Shown one piece after another: positions 1 through 10,986 of a stretch of 64,000 nt of DNA. The notes beneath the pieces were generated by a model. It searched no databases. It was not told the DNA's origin and saw nothing but the letters and a program-made list of their open reading frames with translations. The stretch is taken from NCBI RefSeq assembly GCF_003002065.1, contig NZ_PVZG01000002.1:248001-312000 (forward strand), read 5' to 3'. Made by a program: the position numbers and the translations under genes. The stretch comes from Pseudosporangium ferrugineum (GTDB lineage: Bacteria; Actinomycetota; Actinomycetes; Mycobacteriales; Micromonosporaceae). The first letter of the stretch is position 1. Each line of letters begins with the position of its first letter.

Positions 1-312
1 CGCCGCGTCGACGAGCGCGGTGCCGATGCGGACCTCCGCCTCGACCTCTTCGAGGCTGTTCGCCTCCGGGGTCATGAAGTGGAACGCCTCGACCGCCGTC
101 AGCGCGCCGGCCAGCGACGCCGGATCGTCGGCCCGGACGGCCGCCAGTTCGACGCCGCGGGCGGCCAGCGCCCGGGCCCGGCCGGACCGCGGGTCGCGGA
201 CCAGGGCCCGCACCCGCGCCCCGTGATCCAGCAGCGCGTCGACCACCGCCCCGCCCTGTTGCCCCGTCGCGCCGAAGACCGCGATCGTGCCGGTTGTTGT
301 CGGTGTGCTCAC
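1..312 (-). CDS. NmrA-like NAD(P)-binding protein (N-terminal part)
   Basis: The gene runs off the left edge; 104 N-terminal residues are visible. The start is GTG at 312-310, preceded by a GAGGGG ribosome site. Residues 10-16 read VFGATGQ and continue QGGAVVDALL, the glycine-rich dinucleotide-binding loop of atypical short-chain dehydrogenases of the NmrA/HSCARG group. Residues RALVRDP, about 20 positions further on, are the usual second strand that sets NADP preference. Family members either reduce quinones or sense the NADPH/NADP ratio; which applies here cannot be told. It lies directly downstream of a MarR gene on the same strand, and tandem palindromes sit just ahead of its start, so it is the likely target of that regulator. 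Confidence 0.8.
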   Translation of the reverse strand, partial: MSTPTTTGTIAVFGATGQQGGAVVDALLDHGARVRALVRDPRSGRARALAARGVELAAVRADDPASLAGALTAVEAFHFMTPEANSLEEVEAEVRIGTALVDAA

Positions 313-330
313 CGTTGCCACCCCTCACTA

Positions 331-367
331 GTTCATGCCGTGAACGAAAGTAGTTCATGGCATGAAC
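331..367. promoter_or_regulatory. Tandem palindromic operators between marR-like gene and NmrA-like gene
   Basis: Two 15-bp near-identical inverted repeats, GTTCATGCCGTGAAC at 331-345 and GTTCATGGCATGAAC at 353-367, lie with centres 22 bp apart, about two helical turns. GTTCA/TGAAC half sites of this spacing are typical of MarR-family dimers. The pair lies between the end of the MarR gene (372) and the start of the NmrA-like gene (312), so it probably controls the latter. That the neighbouring MarR protein binds here is inferred. Confidence 0.75.
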
Positions 368-371
368 TTCG

Positions 372-809
372 TCAAGGCGCGGGCTGGTGCGCGGCGGGCG
401 GAGCGAGGTCCGAGGTGTCCACGATGGTGGTGGCCACGCGCGCGAGGTCGCGCTGGTCGTCGGTATCAAGGCTGCTCGCGATCTCGGGCAGGCGCCTGGT
501 GATCTCGGCGTAGACGGCCTCGCCGAGCGCCTTGCCCGTGGGCGTCGCGCTGAGCATGACTATCCGCCGGTCCTGTGCCGAGCCGGTCCGGCTGACCAGT
601 TCGAGCCGGGCGGTGCGGTCGACCAGCTGGCTCAGGGCGTTCTTGGTCATGCCCAGCGAGGCGGCGAGGTCGGCCATCTGCCGCGGCTGGTTCCTGACCG
701 CGCAGATCAGCGTGGCCTGCGAGGGGGTCAGGTCGAACCCGGCGCAGATCTGCGCGTACTTGCGCTGGATCACCACCGAGAGCCAGAAGAGCTTGTCGCC
801 ATAGTCCAC
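372..809 (-). CDS. MarR-family transcriptional regulator
   Basis: A 145-residue protein, normal length for a MarR repressor. The start chosen is GTG at 809, which has a strong GAGGAGGAGG ribosome site five bases upstream; longer upstream readings lack one. The winged-helix region is visible: SQATLICAVRNQPRQM, then MADLAASLGMTKNALSQLVDR (recognition helix around residues 55-70) and the wing SAQDRRIVMLSATPTG. These proteins are dimeric repressors released by small aromatic or oxidising ligands. The two palindromes immediately downstream suggest that it governs the NmrA-like gene. The family is certain; the ligand is unknown. Confidence 0.88.
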   Translation of the reverse strand: MDYGDKLFWLSVVIQRKYAQICAGFDLTPSQATLICAVRNQPRQMADLAASLGMTKNALSQLVDRTARLELVSRTGSAQDRRIVMLSATPTGKALGEAVYAEITRRLPEIASSLDTDDQRDLARVATTIVDTSDLAPPAAHQPAP

Positions 810-899
810 GCCGGCCTCCTCCTCGTGACGAGCGATCAGCCTACTCGTGCGGGCCGGCGGGCCACGCCACCGTCGCGCCGCCGCGGACGAAATCCGCTC

Positions 900-943
900 T
901 TGACATACACGACTTAATTCAAGTCGTATTGACAACGTTGTCA
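900..943 (+). promoter_or_regulatory. Promoter with two palindromic operators ahead of the GH2 gene
   Basis: A consensus -35 TTGACA lies at 900-905, with a weak -10-like TCGTAT at 924-929. Within and beside it sit ACGACTT-AATTC-AAGTCGT (909-927) and a perfect 14-bp palindrome TGACAACGTTGTCA (930-943). The second has the central CG and symmetric TGACAA arms of LacI/GalR operators. An operator just after the -10 and one between -35 and -10 is the layout of a sugar-inducible repressed gene. Neither cognate regulator is in the window. Confidence 0.65.
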
Positions 944-963
944 CCTGCTCCCCGGAGGTTCCC

Positions 964-3900
964 ATGCCCGACACGCCGCCCGTCTCCCGGCGCGCCCTGC
1001 TCACCGCCGCCGGCGGCGGACTGCTCGCCTCGTTCGGCGTACAGTCGCTTCTTCCCGAAGCCGCCGGGGCCGCGCCGCCGCCCGCGGCCGGCACCGACCT
1101 GGCCCTGTTCCGTCCGGTCACCGCCAGCTCGACGGCCTACGCACCCACCCCGCCCACGTTCGCGGTCGACGGCCTCGCCCGGGTCGGTGTCCAGGGCTCC
1201 GGCTGGCGGGCCCTGCCCGGCGACCCGCAGTGGATCGCGGTCGACCTGCAGGGGCCGTGCGAGCTCAGCTCCGTCACGCTGACCTTCGAGGCCACCCTCG
1301 ACGACGGACCGTTCGACGGGGACTGGAACGCCACCGAGGGCGATGAGGTCCTGTCCAGCGCGGCTGTCGCGTACCGGATCGAGGTGTCGGCCGACGGCAC
1401 CGCCTGGACCGTCGCGCACGAGACCGCCGACGGCGGGGGAGGGGTTCAGGCCGTGGACTTCCCGGCGCCGGTCCGGGCGCGGCACGTGCGTCTCACCGCC
1501 ACCCGGCGCTCGACCAGCAACCCGGTCGGGCTCAACGGCTTCCAGGTGTACGGCCGCCCGCTCGCCCCGCGCCCCGCCGCCACCGGCTGGACCGACTGGG
1601 CCGGCGGCAACACGCGCCCGGCCCCCGCCCTGCGGACCGCGCCGGACGGCACCGTCCCGCTGGAGTCCGGCTGGGCGCTCACGCTCGACGACTTCGCCGG
1701 TACGGCCGACGGCGCCGCCCTCTCCACCGGCCGCCGCGACGTGCGGGACTGGCTGCCCGCGACCGTTCCCGGGACGGTCCTCGCCACCCTGGTGGAGCGC
1801 GGCCACCTGCCCGACCCGGTCGGCGGCCTCGAGAACCTGCGGGTGCCGGAGGCCCTGTCCCGCCACGCGTGGTGGTACCGGCGCGCCTTCACCCTGCCGC
1901 GCGGCTTCGACGCGGGCCCGGGCCGGCACGTCTGGCTGGAGTTCGACGGCGTCAACCACCGCGCCGAGGCGTGGGTCGACGGCACCGCCGTGGGCACCGT
2001 CACGCACCCCTTCGCCCGCGCCGCGTTCGACATCACCGAGGCGATCCGGGGCCGCGCCGAGCACGCCGTCGCGGTGCGGGTCACGCCGATGCCGCACCCC
2101 GGCACCCCGGGCGACAAGACGCTGGAGAGCTGGACGTTCCTGCAGGGCGGCTCGCTGTTCCTGGACTCGCCGACCTACCTGGCGGCCTCCGGCTGGGACT
2201 GGATGCCCGCGGTCCGGGACCGGGCGGCCGGCATCTGGAACCACGTCCGGCTCCGCAGCACCGGCGCGATCGTGATCGGGGACGCCTACGTCGCCACGAA
2301 GCTGCCCGGCGCGGGCGCGGGCACCGCCGAGCTGACCGTCACCGTCCCGGTGCGCAACGCGGCGAGCAGCGCCACCGAGGTCACCGTGCGCGCGGCGTTG
2401 TGCGGCACCACCGTCGAGGAGACCGTGACCGTGCCCGCCGGGGCGACCAGCAAGGTCGTGTTCACGCCCGGCCGGCATCGCGCGCTGCGGCTGAGGAATC
2501 CCCGGCTCTGGTGGCCCAACGGGTACGGCGAGTCGCACCTGCACGACCTCACGGTCACCGCGGTGGCCGGGCGCCGGGTCAGCGACGTGCGGACGACGCG
2601 GTTCGGCATCCGCGAGTTCGCGTACGAGTCCTTCCAGCCCGTGGTCGTCTCCCCGCCGGCCGTCCCGCCGCTGTCCTTCCACGACGGGCGGGCCGAGCAG
2701 ACCGTGACCTTCCCCCGGCAGCACCGGCGCCACGTGCGGATCCAGGCCGGGGCCCGCGCCACCGGCTGGGGCATCTCGCTGTGGACGCTGTCGGTGGCGG
2801 ACGGCCCGGACGGCGCCGACCTGGCCCGGGGCGCGACCGCGTCCGCCCTGAGCGAGGCCGACGGGACCACCGCGGCGGCCGTGACCGACGGCGATCCGGG
2901 CACCCGCTGGTCGTCGGCGTACCGTGACGGCGAGTGGATCCAGGTGGACCTGGGCGAGGCCCGCGACTTCGACCGGGTCACGCTCGTCTGGGAGTCGGCG
3001 TACGCGCTGGACTTCCGGGTCCAGGTCGCCGGCGACGGGGACGCGTGGACCGACGTCAAGGTGGTGAGCAACGAGACGCCGATGGGGAACACCGGCCCGC
3101 AGAAGGTCGAGCTGCCCGAGCAGACCGCGCGCTACGTACGCCTCCAGGGCGGCAAGCGGGTCACCGACTGGGGCATCTCGCTGTGGGCGCTGTCCGTACG
3201 CCGCGGGGCCGAGCCCGGCACCGACCTGGCGCGCGGCCGCACGGCGACCGCCTCCTCCAGCGAGAACGGCTACCCGCCCGGCAACGCGGTGGACGGCGAC
3301 CCGCGCACGCGCTGGGCCTCCGAGGCGCGCGACGACCAGTGGATCCAGGTGGACCTGGGCGGGCCGGTCACCTTCGACGAGCTCGAGCTCGTGTGGGAAC
3401 AGGCGTACGCGCGGGAGTTCGTCGTCCTGGTCTCGCCGGACGGCCGGGACTGGCGCGAGGTGAAGGCGGTCAGCAACGCCGCCACCGAGCTGAGGATCAG
3501 CGTCAACGGCGTGCCGGTCTTCGCCCGCGGCGGCAACTGGGGCTGGGACGAGCTGCTGCGCCGCACCGAGCCGCACCGCACCCGGGAGACCGTCGCGATG
3601 CACCGCGACATGAACTTCACGATGATCCGCAACTGGCTCGGCAGCAGCAACCGCGAGGAGTTCTACGCCGCCTGCGACGAGTACGGCCTGCTGGTCTGGA
3701 ACGACTTCTGGGAGGCCGGGGCGTTCCTCCAGGAGTCGGCCGTCTACGACGAGATCGTCGCCGACACGATCCGCCGCTACCGGCACCACCCCAGCATCGT
3801 GGTCTGGTGCGGGGCCAACGAGCAGTTCCCGCCGGCCGCGATCGACGCCGGCCTGCGCCGGGCGGTCGCCGCCGAGAACCCCGAGATCATCTACGTGCCG

Positions 3901-4968
3901 TCGTCGAACGCGGGCATCGTCAGCGGCTCCGGGCCGTGGCACTACGTCCCGCCGGAGACGTACGCCGACCCGGCGATCTACAAGGCCGGCGTGCTGGGCT
4001 TCCACACCGAGATCGGCATGCCGGTGGTGCCGCACGCCGAGACGATGCGCAACCTCGCCGGCGCGGAGCAGGCCTGGCCGATCTCGCAGGTGTGGGGCTA
4101 CCACGACTGGGCGGTGCACGGTAACCAGCACGTCGACTACTACCAGCAGGCCATCGAGGAGCGGCTGGGTGCCGCCGCGTCGCTCGAGGAGTTCACCGCG
4201 CGGGCCCAGTTCGTGAACTACGAGAACCACCGCGCGATGTTCGAGGCGTGGAACGCGAGCCTGTGGCGCAACGCCGCCGGCCTGCTGCTGTGGATGTCGC
4301 ATCCGTCCTGGTACAGCACGGTGTGGCAGACGTACGACTACGACCTGGACGTGAACGGCGCCTACTACGGCTCCCGCAAGAGCTGCGAGCCGCGGCACGT
4401 GCAGGCGGACCCGGGCACCTGGCGGGTCCGGGCGGTCAACCACACCCCCGCGGCGCTGACCGGCGTCACCGTCACCGCGCAGGCCTACGACCTCACCGGC
4501 CGCCGCCTCGGCCCGGCGCAGCGGCAACAGCTGTCGGTGGCGCCCTCGTCCACCACCGCCGCGTTCACCGTCACCCCTCGCAAGGACCTTCATCTGGTAC
4601 GCCTGGAGCTGCGCGACGCGAAGGGAAGGCTGCTCTCGGAGAACACGTACTGGCGCTACGCGGAGCCGGGGGACATGCGTGCGCTGTCCGCCCTGCCGAA
4701 GGCCCGGGTGACCGTCACGACCGCCCCGGCCCGGGTGCCGGGCTCCGAGGCCGTGACCGCGACGATCAGCAACCGGGGCGCCGTGGTGGCCGCGATGGTG
4801 CGCGTCGCCGTGCGCGACGGCCGCGGTGACCGGGTCCTGCCGGCGGCCTACGACGACAACTACCTCTGGCTGCTGCCGGGGGAGACCCGGCGGGTGGTGG
4901 CCTCCTGGCCGCGGCGGCTCGGCCGGCCCCGGGGGCTGCGGGTGACCGCGGAACCCTACAACTCCTGA
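964..4968 (+). CDS. Tat-exported GH2 glycosidase (exo-beta-glucosaminidase/mannosidase type) with CBM32 domains
   Basis: A 1334-residue secreted glycosidase. The start ATG at 964 follows GGAGG. Residues 7-40 form a Tat signal (SRRALLTAAGGG then a hydrophobic stretch ending in AGA). Residues about 44-198 are a normal discoidin/CBM32 domain. The GH2 sugar-binding and immunoglobulin-like domains cover about 230-560. Residues about 565-840 are an insert of two CBM32-like units in permuted order, after which the GH2 chain resumes at ELRISVNGVPVFARGGNWGWD. The TIM barrel has acid/base E953 (WCGANEQ) and nucleophile E1016 (HTEIGM), spaced as in GH2. The C-terminal Ig domain ends in SENTYW, as in chitosan exo-glucosaminidases. 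Substrate is inferred as a beta-linked glucosaminide or mannoside; it may be a polymer made or used by the cell. Confidence 0.88.
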   Translation: MPDTPPVSRRALLTAAGGGLLASFGVQSLLPEAAGAAPPPAAGTDLALFRPVTASSTAYAPTPPTFAVDGLARVGVQGSGWRALPGDPQWIAVDLQGPCELSSVTLTFEATLDDGPFDGDWNATEGDEVLSSAAVAYRIEVSADGTAWTVAHETADGGGGVQAVDFPAPVRARHVRLTATRRSTSNPVGLNGFQVYGRPLAPRPAATGWTDWAGGNTRPAPALRTAPDGTVPLESGWALTLDDFAGTADGAALSTGRRDVRDWLPATVPGTVLATLVERGHLPDPVGGLENLRVPEALSRHAWWYRRAFTLPRGFDAGPGRHVWLEFDGVNHRAEAWVDGTAVGTVTHPFARAAFDITEAIRGRAEHAVAVRVTPMPHPGTPGDKTLESWTFLQGGSLFLDSPTYLAASGWDWMPAVRDRAAGIWNHVRLRSTGAIVIGDAYVATKLPGAGAGTAELTVTVPVRNAASSATEVTVRAALCGTTVEETVTVPAGATSKVVFTPGRHRALRLRNPRLWWPNGYGESHLHDLTVTAVAGRRVSDVRTTRFGIREFAYESFQPVVVSPPAVPPLSFHDGRAEQTVTFPRQHRRHVRIQAGARATGWGISLWTLSVADGPDGADLARGATASALSEADGTTAAAVTDGDPGTRWSSAYRDGEWIQVDLGEARDFDRVTLVWESAYALDFRVQVAGDGDAWTDVKVVSNETPMGNTGPQKVELPEQTARYVRLQGGKRVTDWGISLWALSVRRGAEPGTDLARGRTATASSSENGYPPGNAVDGDPRTRWASEARDDQWIQVDLGGPVTFDELELVWEQAYAREFVVLVSPDGRDWREVKAVSNAATELRISVNGVPVFARGGNWGWDELLRRTEPHRTRETVAMHRDMNFTMIRNWLGSSNREEFYAACDEYGLLVWNDFWEAGAFLQESAVYDEIVADTIRRYRHHPSIVVWCGANEQFPPAAIDAGLRRAVAAENPEIIYVPSSNAGIVSGSGPWHYVPPETYADPAIYKAGVLGFHTEIGMPVVPHAETMRNLAGAEQAWPISQVWGYHDWAVHGNQHVDYYQQAIEERLGAAASLEEFTARAQFVNYENHRAMFEAWNASLWRNAAGLLLWMSHPSWYSTVWQTYDYDLDVNGAYYGSRKSCEPRHVQADPGTWRVRAVNHTPAALTGVTVTAQAYDLTGRRLGPAQRQQLSVAPSSTTAAFTVTPRKDLHLVRLELRDAKGRLLSENTYWRYAEPGDMRALSALPKARVTVTTAPARVPGSEAVTATISNRGAVVAAMVRVAVRDGRGDRVLPAAYDDNYLWLLPGETRRVVASWPRRLGRPRGLRVTAEPYNS

Positions 4969-5083
4969 CCCGCGCGCGGGAACCGATCAGGATTCGAGAA
5001 GCGCGCGGTGCCCGGCCGGCCCTAGCGTGGATGCCGGCGGCCGGATCGACCGGTCCGGCCCGCGCGACCTCGAAGGAGTCATC

Positions 5084-5440
5084 ATGAGCAGCTCTTCCAC
5101 CCAGGGCGTCAAGACGGTGCTGCACCCCGTCTCCGACCTCACGAAGGCCAAGGAGGTCTACACCGCCCTGCTCGGCACGCCCCCGCAGACCGACGAGCCC
5201 TACTACGTCGGGTACGAGGTCGCCGGTCAGCACATCGGGCTGGTGCCCGGCGGCGGCCCGCAGGGGATGACGTCGCCGGTGGCGTACTGGCACGTACCGG
5301 ACATCGAGGCGCGGCTGGCCGAGGTGACCGCGGCGGGCGCCACCGTCACCGAGGCGGCGCACGACGTCGGCGGCGGACGCCTGGTGGCCACCTTCACCGA
5401 CCCCGACGGCAACGTCCTGGGCCTGCTCCAGGACCGGTGA
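5084..5440 (+). CDS. VOC-family (glyoxalase-like) protein
   Basis: A 118-residue single vicinal-oxygen-chelate module. The ATG at 5084 follows GAAGGAG. The N-terminal beta-alpha-beta strand reads VKTVLHPVSDLTKAKEVYTALLG and the end reads FTDPDGNVLGLLQ, the usual metal-site region of glyoxalase, bleomycin-resistance and dioxygenase relatives. The chemistry cannot be assigned from sequence; small actinobacterial members of this type are often annotated only as VOC proteins. It stands alone between the GH2 gene and the UvrA-like gene, 64 bases ahead of the latter, and could be co-transcribed with it. Confidence 0.82.
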   Translation: MSSSSTQGVKTVLHPVSDLTKAKEVYTALLGTPPQTDEPYYVGYEVAGQHIGLVPGGGPQGMTSPVAYWHVPDIEARLAEVTAAGATVTEAAHDVGGGRLVATFTDPDGNVLGLLQDR

Positions 5441-5504
5441 GCCCCTCCGGGCCCCGGAACCGGCCATACTGCTCCGAGCAGCCAGGACCTAGTCAGGAGA
5501 CACG

Positions 5505-7858
<2,354 letters not shown>

Positions 7859-7874
<16 letters not shown>

Positions 7875-8509
7875 CCGCCGGGGGTGTGCTCCACGAGGCG
7901 GCCGCCGGTCTCGGCGTACCCGGCGCCGGTGAGGGGGCACACCCAGACGCCGTCGCCCTTGGCGACCAGCGGCCGCCCGGCCCGCCCGACCCAGCCCACC
8001 CGCCGCGCGGGCACGCCCACGACCAGCGCGAAGTCGGGTACGTCCTGGGTGACGACCGCGCCGGCGGCGACCAGCGCCCACCGCCCCACGGTGACCGGGG
8101 CGACGCACACGGCGCGCGCGCCGACGGCCGCGCCCTCGCCGACGGTCACCCCGACGGCGGTCCAGTCGCCGGCCGACTTGGGCCGGCCCTCGGGGGTGAC
8201 CGCGCGCGGGTACTCGTCGTTGGTCAGCACCGCGGCGGGGCCGATGAAGACGCCGTCGGCGAGCCGGGCCGGCTCGTAGACCAGCGCGTGGTTCTGCAGC
8301 TTGACGTTGTCGCCGATGACGACGCCGGGGCCGACGTACGCCCCGCGGCCGACGTTGCAGTCGCGGCCGAGGGTGGCGTCCTCGCGGATCTGGGCCAGGT
8401 GCCAGATCCGGGTGCCCGCGCCGATGCCGGCCCGCGGGTCGACGTCGGCGGTGGGCGCGACGGTCACGCCGTCCCGGTCCTGTGCTCCGGTCGTCTCGGC
8501 CTCGGTCAT
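7859..8509 (-). CDS. Left-handed beta-helix sugar N-acetyltransferase (WbpD/WlbB-like)
   Basis: A 216-residue trimeric acyltransferase of the hexapeptide-repeat class. The start ATG at 8509 is preceded by GGAGGATCC. Hexapeptide turns run from VDPRAGIGAGTRIWH to VGRWALVAAGAVV; the loop VKLQNHALVYEPARLADGVFIGPAAVLTNDEYPRAV is the signature of the acetyltransferases acting on 3-amino-3-deoxy nucleotide sugars (WbpD/WlbB, FdtC/QdtC). It uses acetyl-CoA in the cytosol. Together with the Gfo/Idh/MocA gene (14619), the DegT gene (18464) and the sugar dehydrogenase (8997) it would complete a UDP-2,3-diacetamido-uronic acid route, though it is on the opposite strand. Substrate is inferred from this context. 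Confidence 0.85.
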
Positions 8510-8996
8510 CTGGATCCTCCCGGCGGGCGTGGCGGGGTGCCTGCGGACCGGGCCAGCGTAGTGGTGGCGCGCGGCGCGGCGGTATCGGCGGAAAGGCGCC
8601 GGATCGCGGCCGGGCGGCCGGGCACCCGCGTGGCGGCATATTGTCGGATTGGTCCGCAGCAATGCGTCAAAGGCCAGTGATCGGGGCGATCGAGGCGCCC
8701 GGGATTGTCTCCGCGAGGCATGCCGGAATTGGCGTGATTGGCGCGTTAATGGTCGACCTGACGGCCCTCGTGCGGGCCCGGAACGTCAATCAGGGCACCA
8801 AGTTCCGGTTCGCGGTGATGCTCGCATCGGCTGAACCGGTAGCGCTTGCGCCGGACCGGCCATAGCTCCCCCGTCCCCTCGTTTCGACCCCCTGTTCGGT
8901 ACTCGACAAATGCAACTGCCGGGGTCACCGTGCTCCGTAGCATGTAGCCGTTCCGGGTCCGGAACGAGGCCGGTCCGTCGGTTGGGGGGAACGCCC
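8510..8996. other. Divergent intergenic region, probable promoter region of the polysaccharide locus
   Basis: About 490 bases with no convincing gene. GC content falls noticeably around 8636-8760 and 8870-8950 relative to the flanks, as expected for promoters. It separates the minus-strand acetyltransferase from the plus-strand operon that starts at 8997, so it should drive both. I could not identify a convincing -35/-10 pair or operator; a leader RNA is possible but nothing specific is visible. Confidence 0.5.
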
Positions 8997-10196
8997 GTGG
9001 GGACACGCCAATTCACACGAGACGTCGTGATCGTCGGTGGCTGCGGGCGGGTGGGACTGCCGCTCGGCATCGCACTCGCGTCGCGGGGCCAGACGGTCAC
9101 GCTGTACGACATCAACGACGCCGCGGTGTCCACTGTGAACGCCGCGCGGATGCCGTTCGACGAGGACGGGGCCGCCGGCCTGCTCGCCGAGGTCGTCGCG
9201 GCGGGGAAGCTGGTCGCCACGACCGACCCCGCCTCGGTGGCCGCCGCCGAGCACCTGGTCGTGGTCGTGGGCACCCCGGTCGACGAACACCTGAACCCGG
9301 ACCTCGGCGTGGTGCCGCGGGCCCTGGAACGCTGCGCCGAGCACCTCGTGCCGGGCCAGCTCGTCATCCTGCGCAGCACGGTCTATCCCGGGGTCACCGC
9401 GCTCACCGAGAAGATGCTGCGCAATCGCGGCATCGAGGTCGACGTCGCGTTCTGCCCCGAGCGCATCGCCGAGGGCCGGGCGCTGACCGAATTGTTCGAG
9501 CTTCCACAGATCGTGGCCGCTCGCAGCCCCGAGGTGAGCCTGCGGGCGGAGAAATTCTTCCGCAACCTGACCGACCAGATCGTCGCGGTCTCGCCCGAAG
9601 AGGCCGAACTGGCCAAGTTGTTCACGAATACGTGGCGGTACATCAAGTTCGCGACCGCCAACCAGTTCTGGATGATGGCCAACGATTTCGGTCTCGACTA
9701 CAGCCGGATCCGGCACGCCATCACCTACGACTACCCGCGCGCCGCCGACGTGCCGATGCCGGGCTTCGCCGCCGGGCCGTGCCTGCTGAAGGACACCATG
9801 CAGCTCGCGGCGTTCAACAAGAACAACTTCGTGCTCGGCCACGCCGCGATGCTCATCAACGAGGGCCTGCCGCTCTACCTCGTGTCGAAGATGGAGGACC
9901 GCTTCGACCTGAGCGACCTGACCGTCGGCGTGCTGGGCATGGCGTTCAAGGCCGGCAGCGACGACCCGCGCGAGAGCCTGGCGTACAAGCTGCGCAAGAT
10001 CCTGACCCTCAAGGCGAAGTCCGTGCTGTGCACCGACCCGTACATCGCCGACGACCGGTTCGTGCCGCTCGAGGAGGTGCTGGCCCGCGCCGACGTGCTG
10101 GTCATCGCCGCTCCGCACGCCGACTACGCCGGCCTCGACACCGACCTGCCGCTCATCGACATGTGGGGGCTGACGCGGCGCGGGGTGCTCGTATGA
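8997..10196 (+). CDS. Nucleotide-sugar dehydrogenase (UDP-HexNAc/UDP-glucose 6-dehydrogenase family)
   Basis: A 399-residue NAD-dependent dehydrogenase that oxidises C6 of a UDP-sugar to the uronic acid. The start is GTG at 8997, after GGGGGGAAC. The Rossmann motif VGGCGRVGLPLG lies at residues 12-23. The catalytic cysteine is C262 in GPCLLKDTMQ, replacing the GGHC or GGCL context of better-known members. The C-terminal UDP-binding domain follows (VGVLGMAFKAGSDDPRES). This variant is more like the WecC/WbpA group than the Ugd encoded at 44952, so the two probably act on different sugars. It overlaps the next gene by ATGA, so the two are translationally coupled, and it heads the cluster's sugar-synthesis operon. 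Confidence 0.87.
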   Translation: MGTRQFTRDVVIVGGCGRVGLPLGIALASRGQTVTLYDINDAAVSTVNAARMPFDEDGAAGLLAEVVAAGKLVATTDPASVAAAEHLVVVVGTPVDEHLNPDLGVVPRALERCAEHLVPGQLVILRSTVYPGVTALTEKMLRNRGIEVDVAFCPERIAEGRALTELFELPQIVAARSPEVSLRAEKFFRNLTDQIVAVSPEEAELAKLFTNTWRYIKFATANQFWMMANDFGLDYSRIRHAITYDYPRAADVPMPGFAAGPCLLKDTMQLAAFNKNNFVLGHAAMLINEGLPLYLVSKMEDRFDLSDLTVGVLGMAFKAGSDDPRESLAYKLRKILTLKAKSVLCTDPYIADDRFVPLEEVLARADVLVIAAPHADYAGLDTDLPLIDMWGLTRRGVLV

Positions 10197-10978
10197 GGCC
10201 CCGGGTCTCGGTCGTCATCCCCGTCTACAACGAGGGCGACGCGATCATGCCGTGCATGGAGCGGATCCTGCGGGACGTGCTGCTGCCGGCCGAGATCCTG
10301 CTCGTGCACGACACCCCGGACGACACCACGGTCCCGTACGCGCAGAAGCTCGCCATGGCCGACCCGCGGGTGCGCCCGGTGCTCAACACGTACGGCCGGG
10401 GACCGGCCAACGCCATCCGCTTCGGCATCGACGCGGCGCTGGCGCCGGTCACCGTGGTCACCATGGCCGACGGCTGCGACGACCCGCGCCAGATCGACGG
10501 CCTCGCCCGGCTGGTGGAGCGGGGTGTGGTGGTCGCCGCCGCCTCCCGCTACATGCCCGGCGGCCAGCAGGTCGGCGGCCCGCGCCTGAAGCGGCTGATG
10601 TCGCGGTGGGCCGGGCTCAGCCTGTACCACTTCACCCGGGTCGGCACCCGCGACGCCACGAACAGCTTCAAGGCGTACCACACCGACTTCGTCCGCCAGG
10701 TGGGCATCGAGTCGCGGGCCGGCTTCGAGATCGGGCTGGAGCTGACCGCCAAGGCCGCCCGGGCCCGGATGCCGGTGGCCGAGCTGCCCACCATCTGGCT
10801 CGACCGCCAGCTCGGCGAGTCGCACTTCGACCTCGGCCGGTTCCTGCCCAGCTACCTGCGCTGGTACCGCTTCGCCTTCGGCCGCCGGCTCACCATGGAG
10901 CAACTCGCCGCGCGCCGGGTGCGCGTCGAGGCGGCCGAGCAACCCGTCCCGTCCGTCGCGCTCGAAACCACCAGCTAG
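10193..10978 (+). CDS. Family 2 glycosyltransferase, polyprenyl-phosphate sugar synthase type
   Basis: A 261-residue GT-A fold transferase. The N-terminus is VSVVIPVYNEGDAI, the nucleotide-binding strand. The usual DXD-region motif appears as VTMADGCDDPRQI, a form close to the MADxSDDP seen in dolichyl-phosphate-mannose-synthase-like enzymes. There are no C-terminal membrane helices, so it is a soluble or peripheral enzyme that may charge a lipid carrier or extend a glycan at the inner face of the membrane. The ATG overlaps the stop of the dehydrogenase. Donor and acceptor are unknown; the trio of dehydrogenase, this gene and the next SDR probably act together. Confidence 0.85.
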   Translation: MRPRVSVVIPVYNEGDAIMPCMERILRDVLLPAEILLVHDTPDDTTVPYAQKLAMADPRVRPVLNTYGRGPANAIRFGIDAALAPVTVVTMADGCDDPRQIDGLARLVERGVVVAAASRYMPGGQQVGGPRLKRLMSRWAGLSLYHFTRVGTRDATNSFKAYHTDFVRQVGIESRAGFEIGLELTAKAARARMPVAELPTIWLDRQLGESHFDLGRFLPSYLRWYRFAFGRRLTMEQLAARRVRVEAAEQPVPSVALETTS

Positions 10979-10986
10979 GAGAATTC

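Noticed and set aside
919..4593. A 1224-codon open frame on the minus strand opposite the GH2 gene, and other very long antisense frames (for example 5493-8639 and 57236-62701)
   Set aside because: They are by-products of strong GC bias at the third codon position. Their translations are Arg/Gly/Ala/Val-rich with no domain motifs, whereas the other strand encodes complete recognised proteins.
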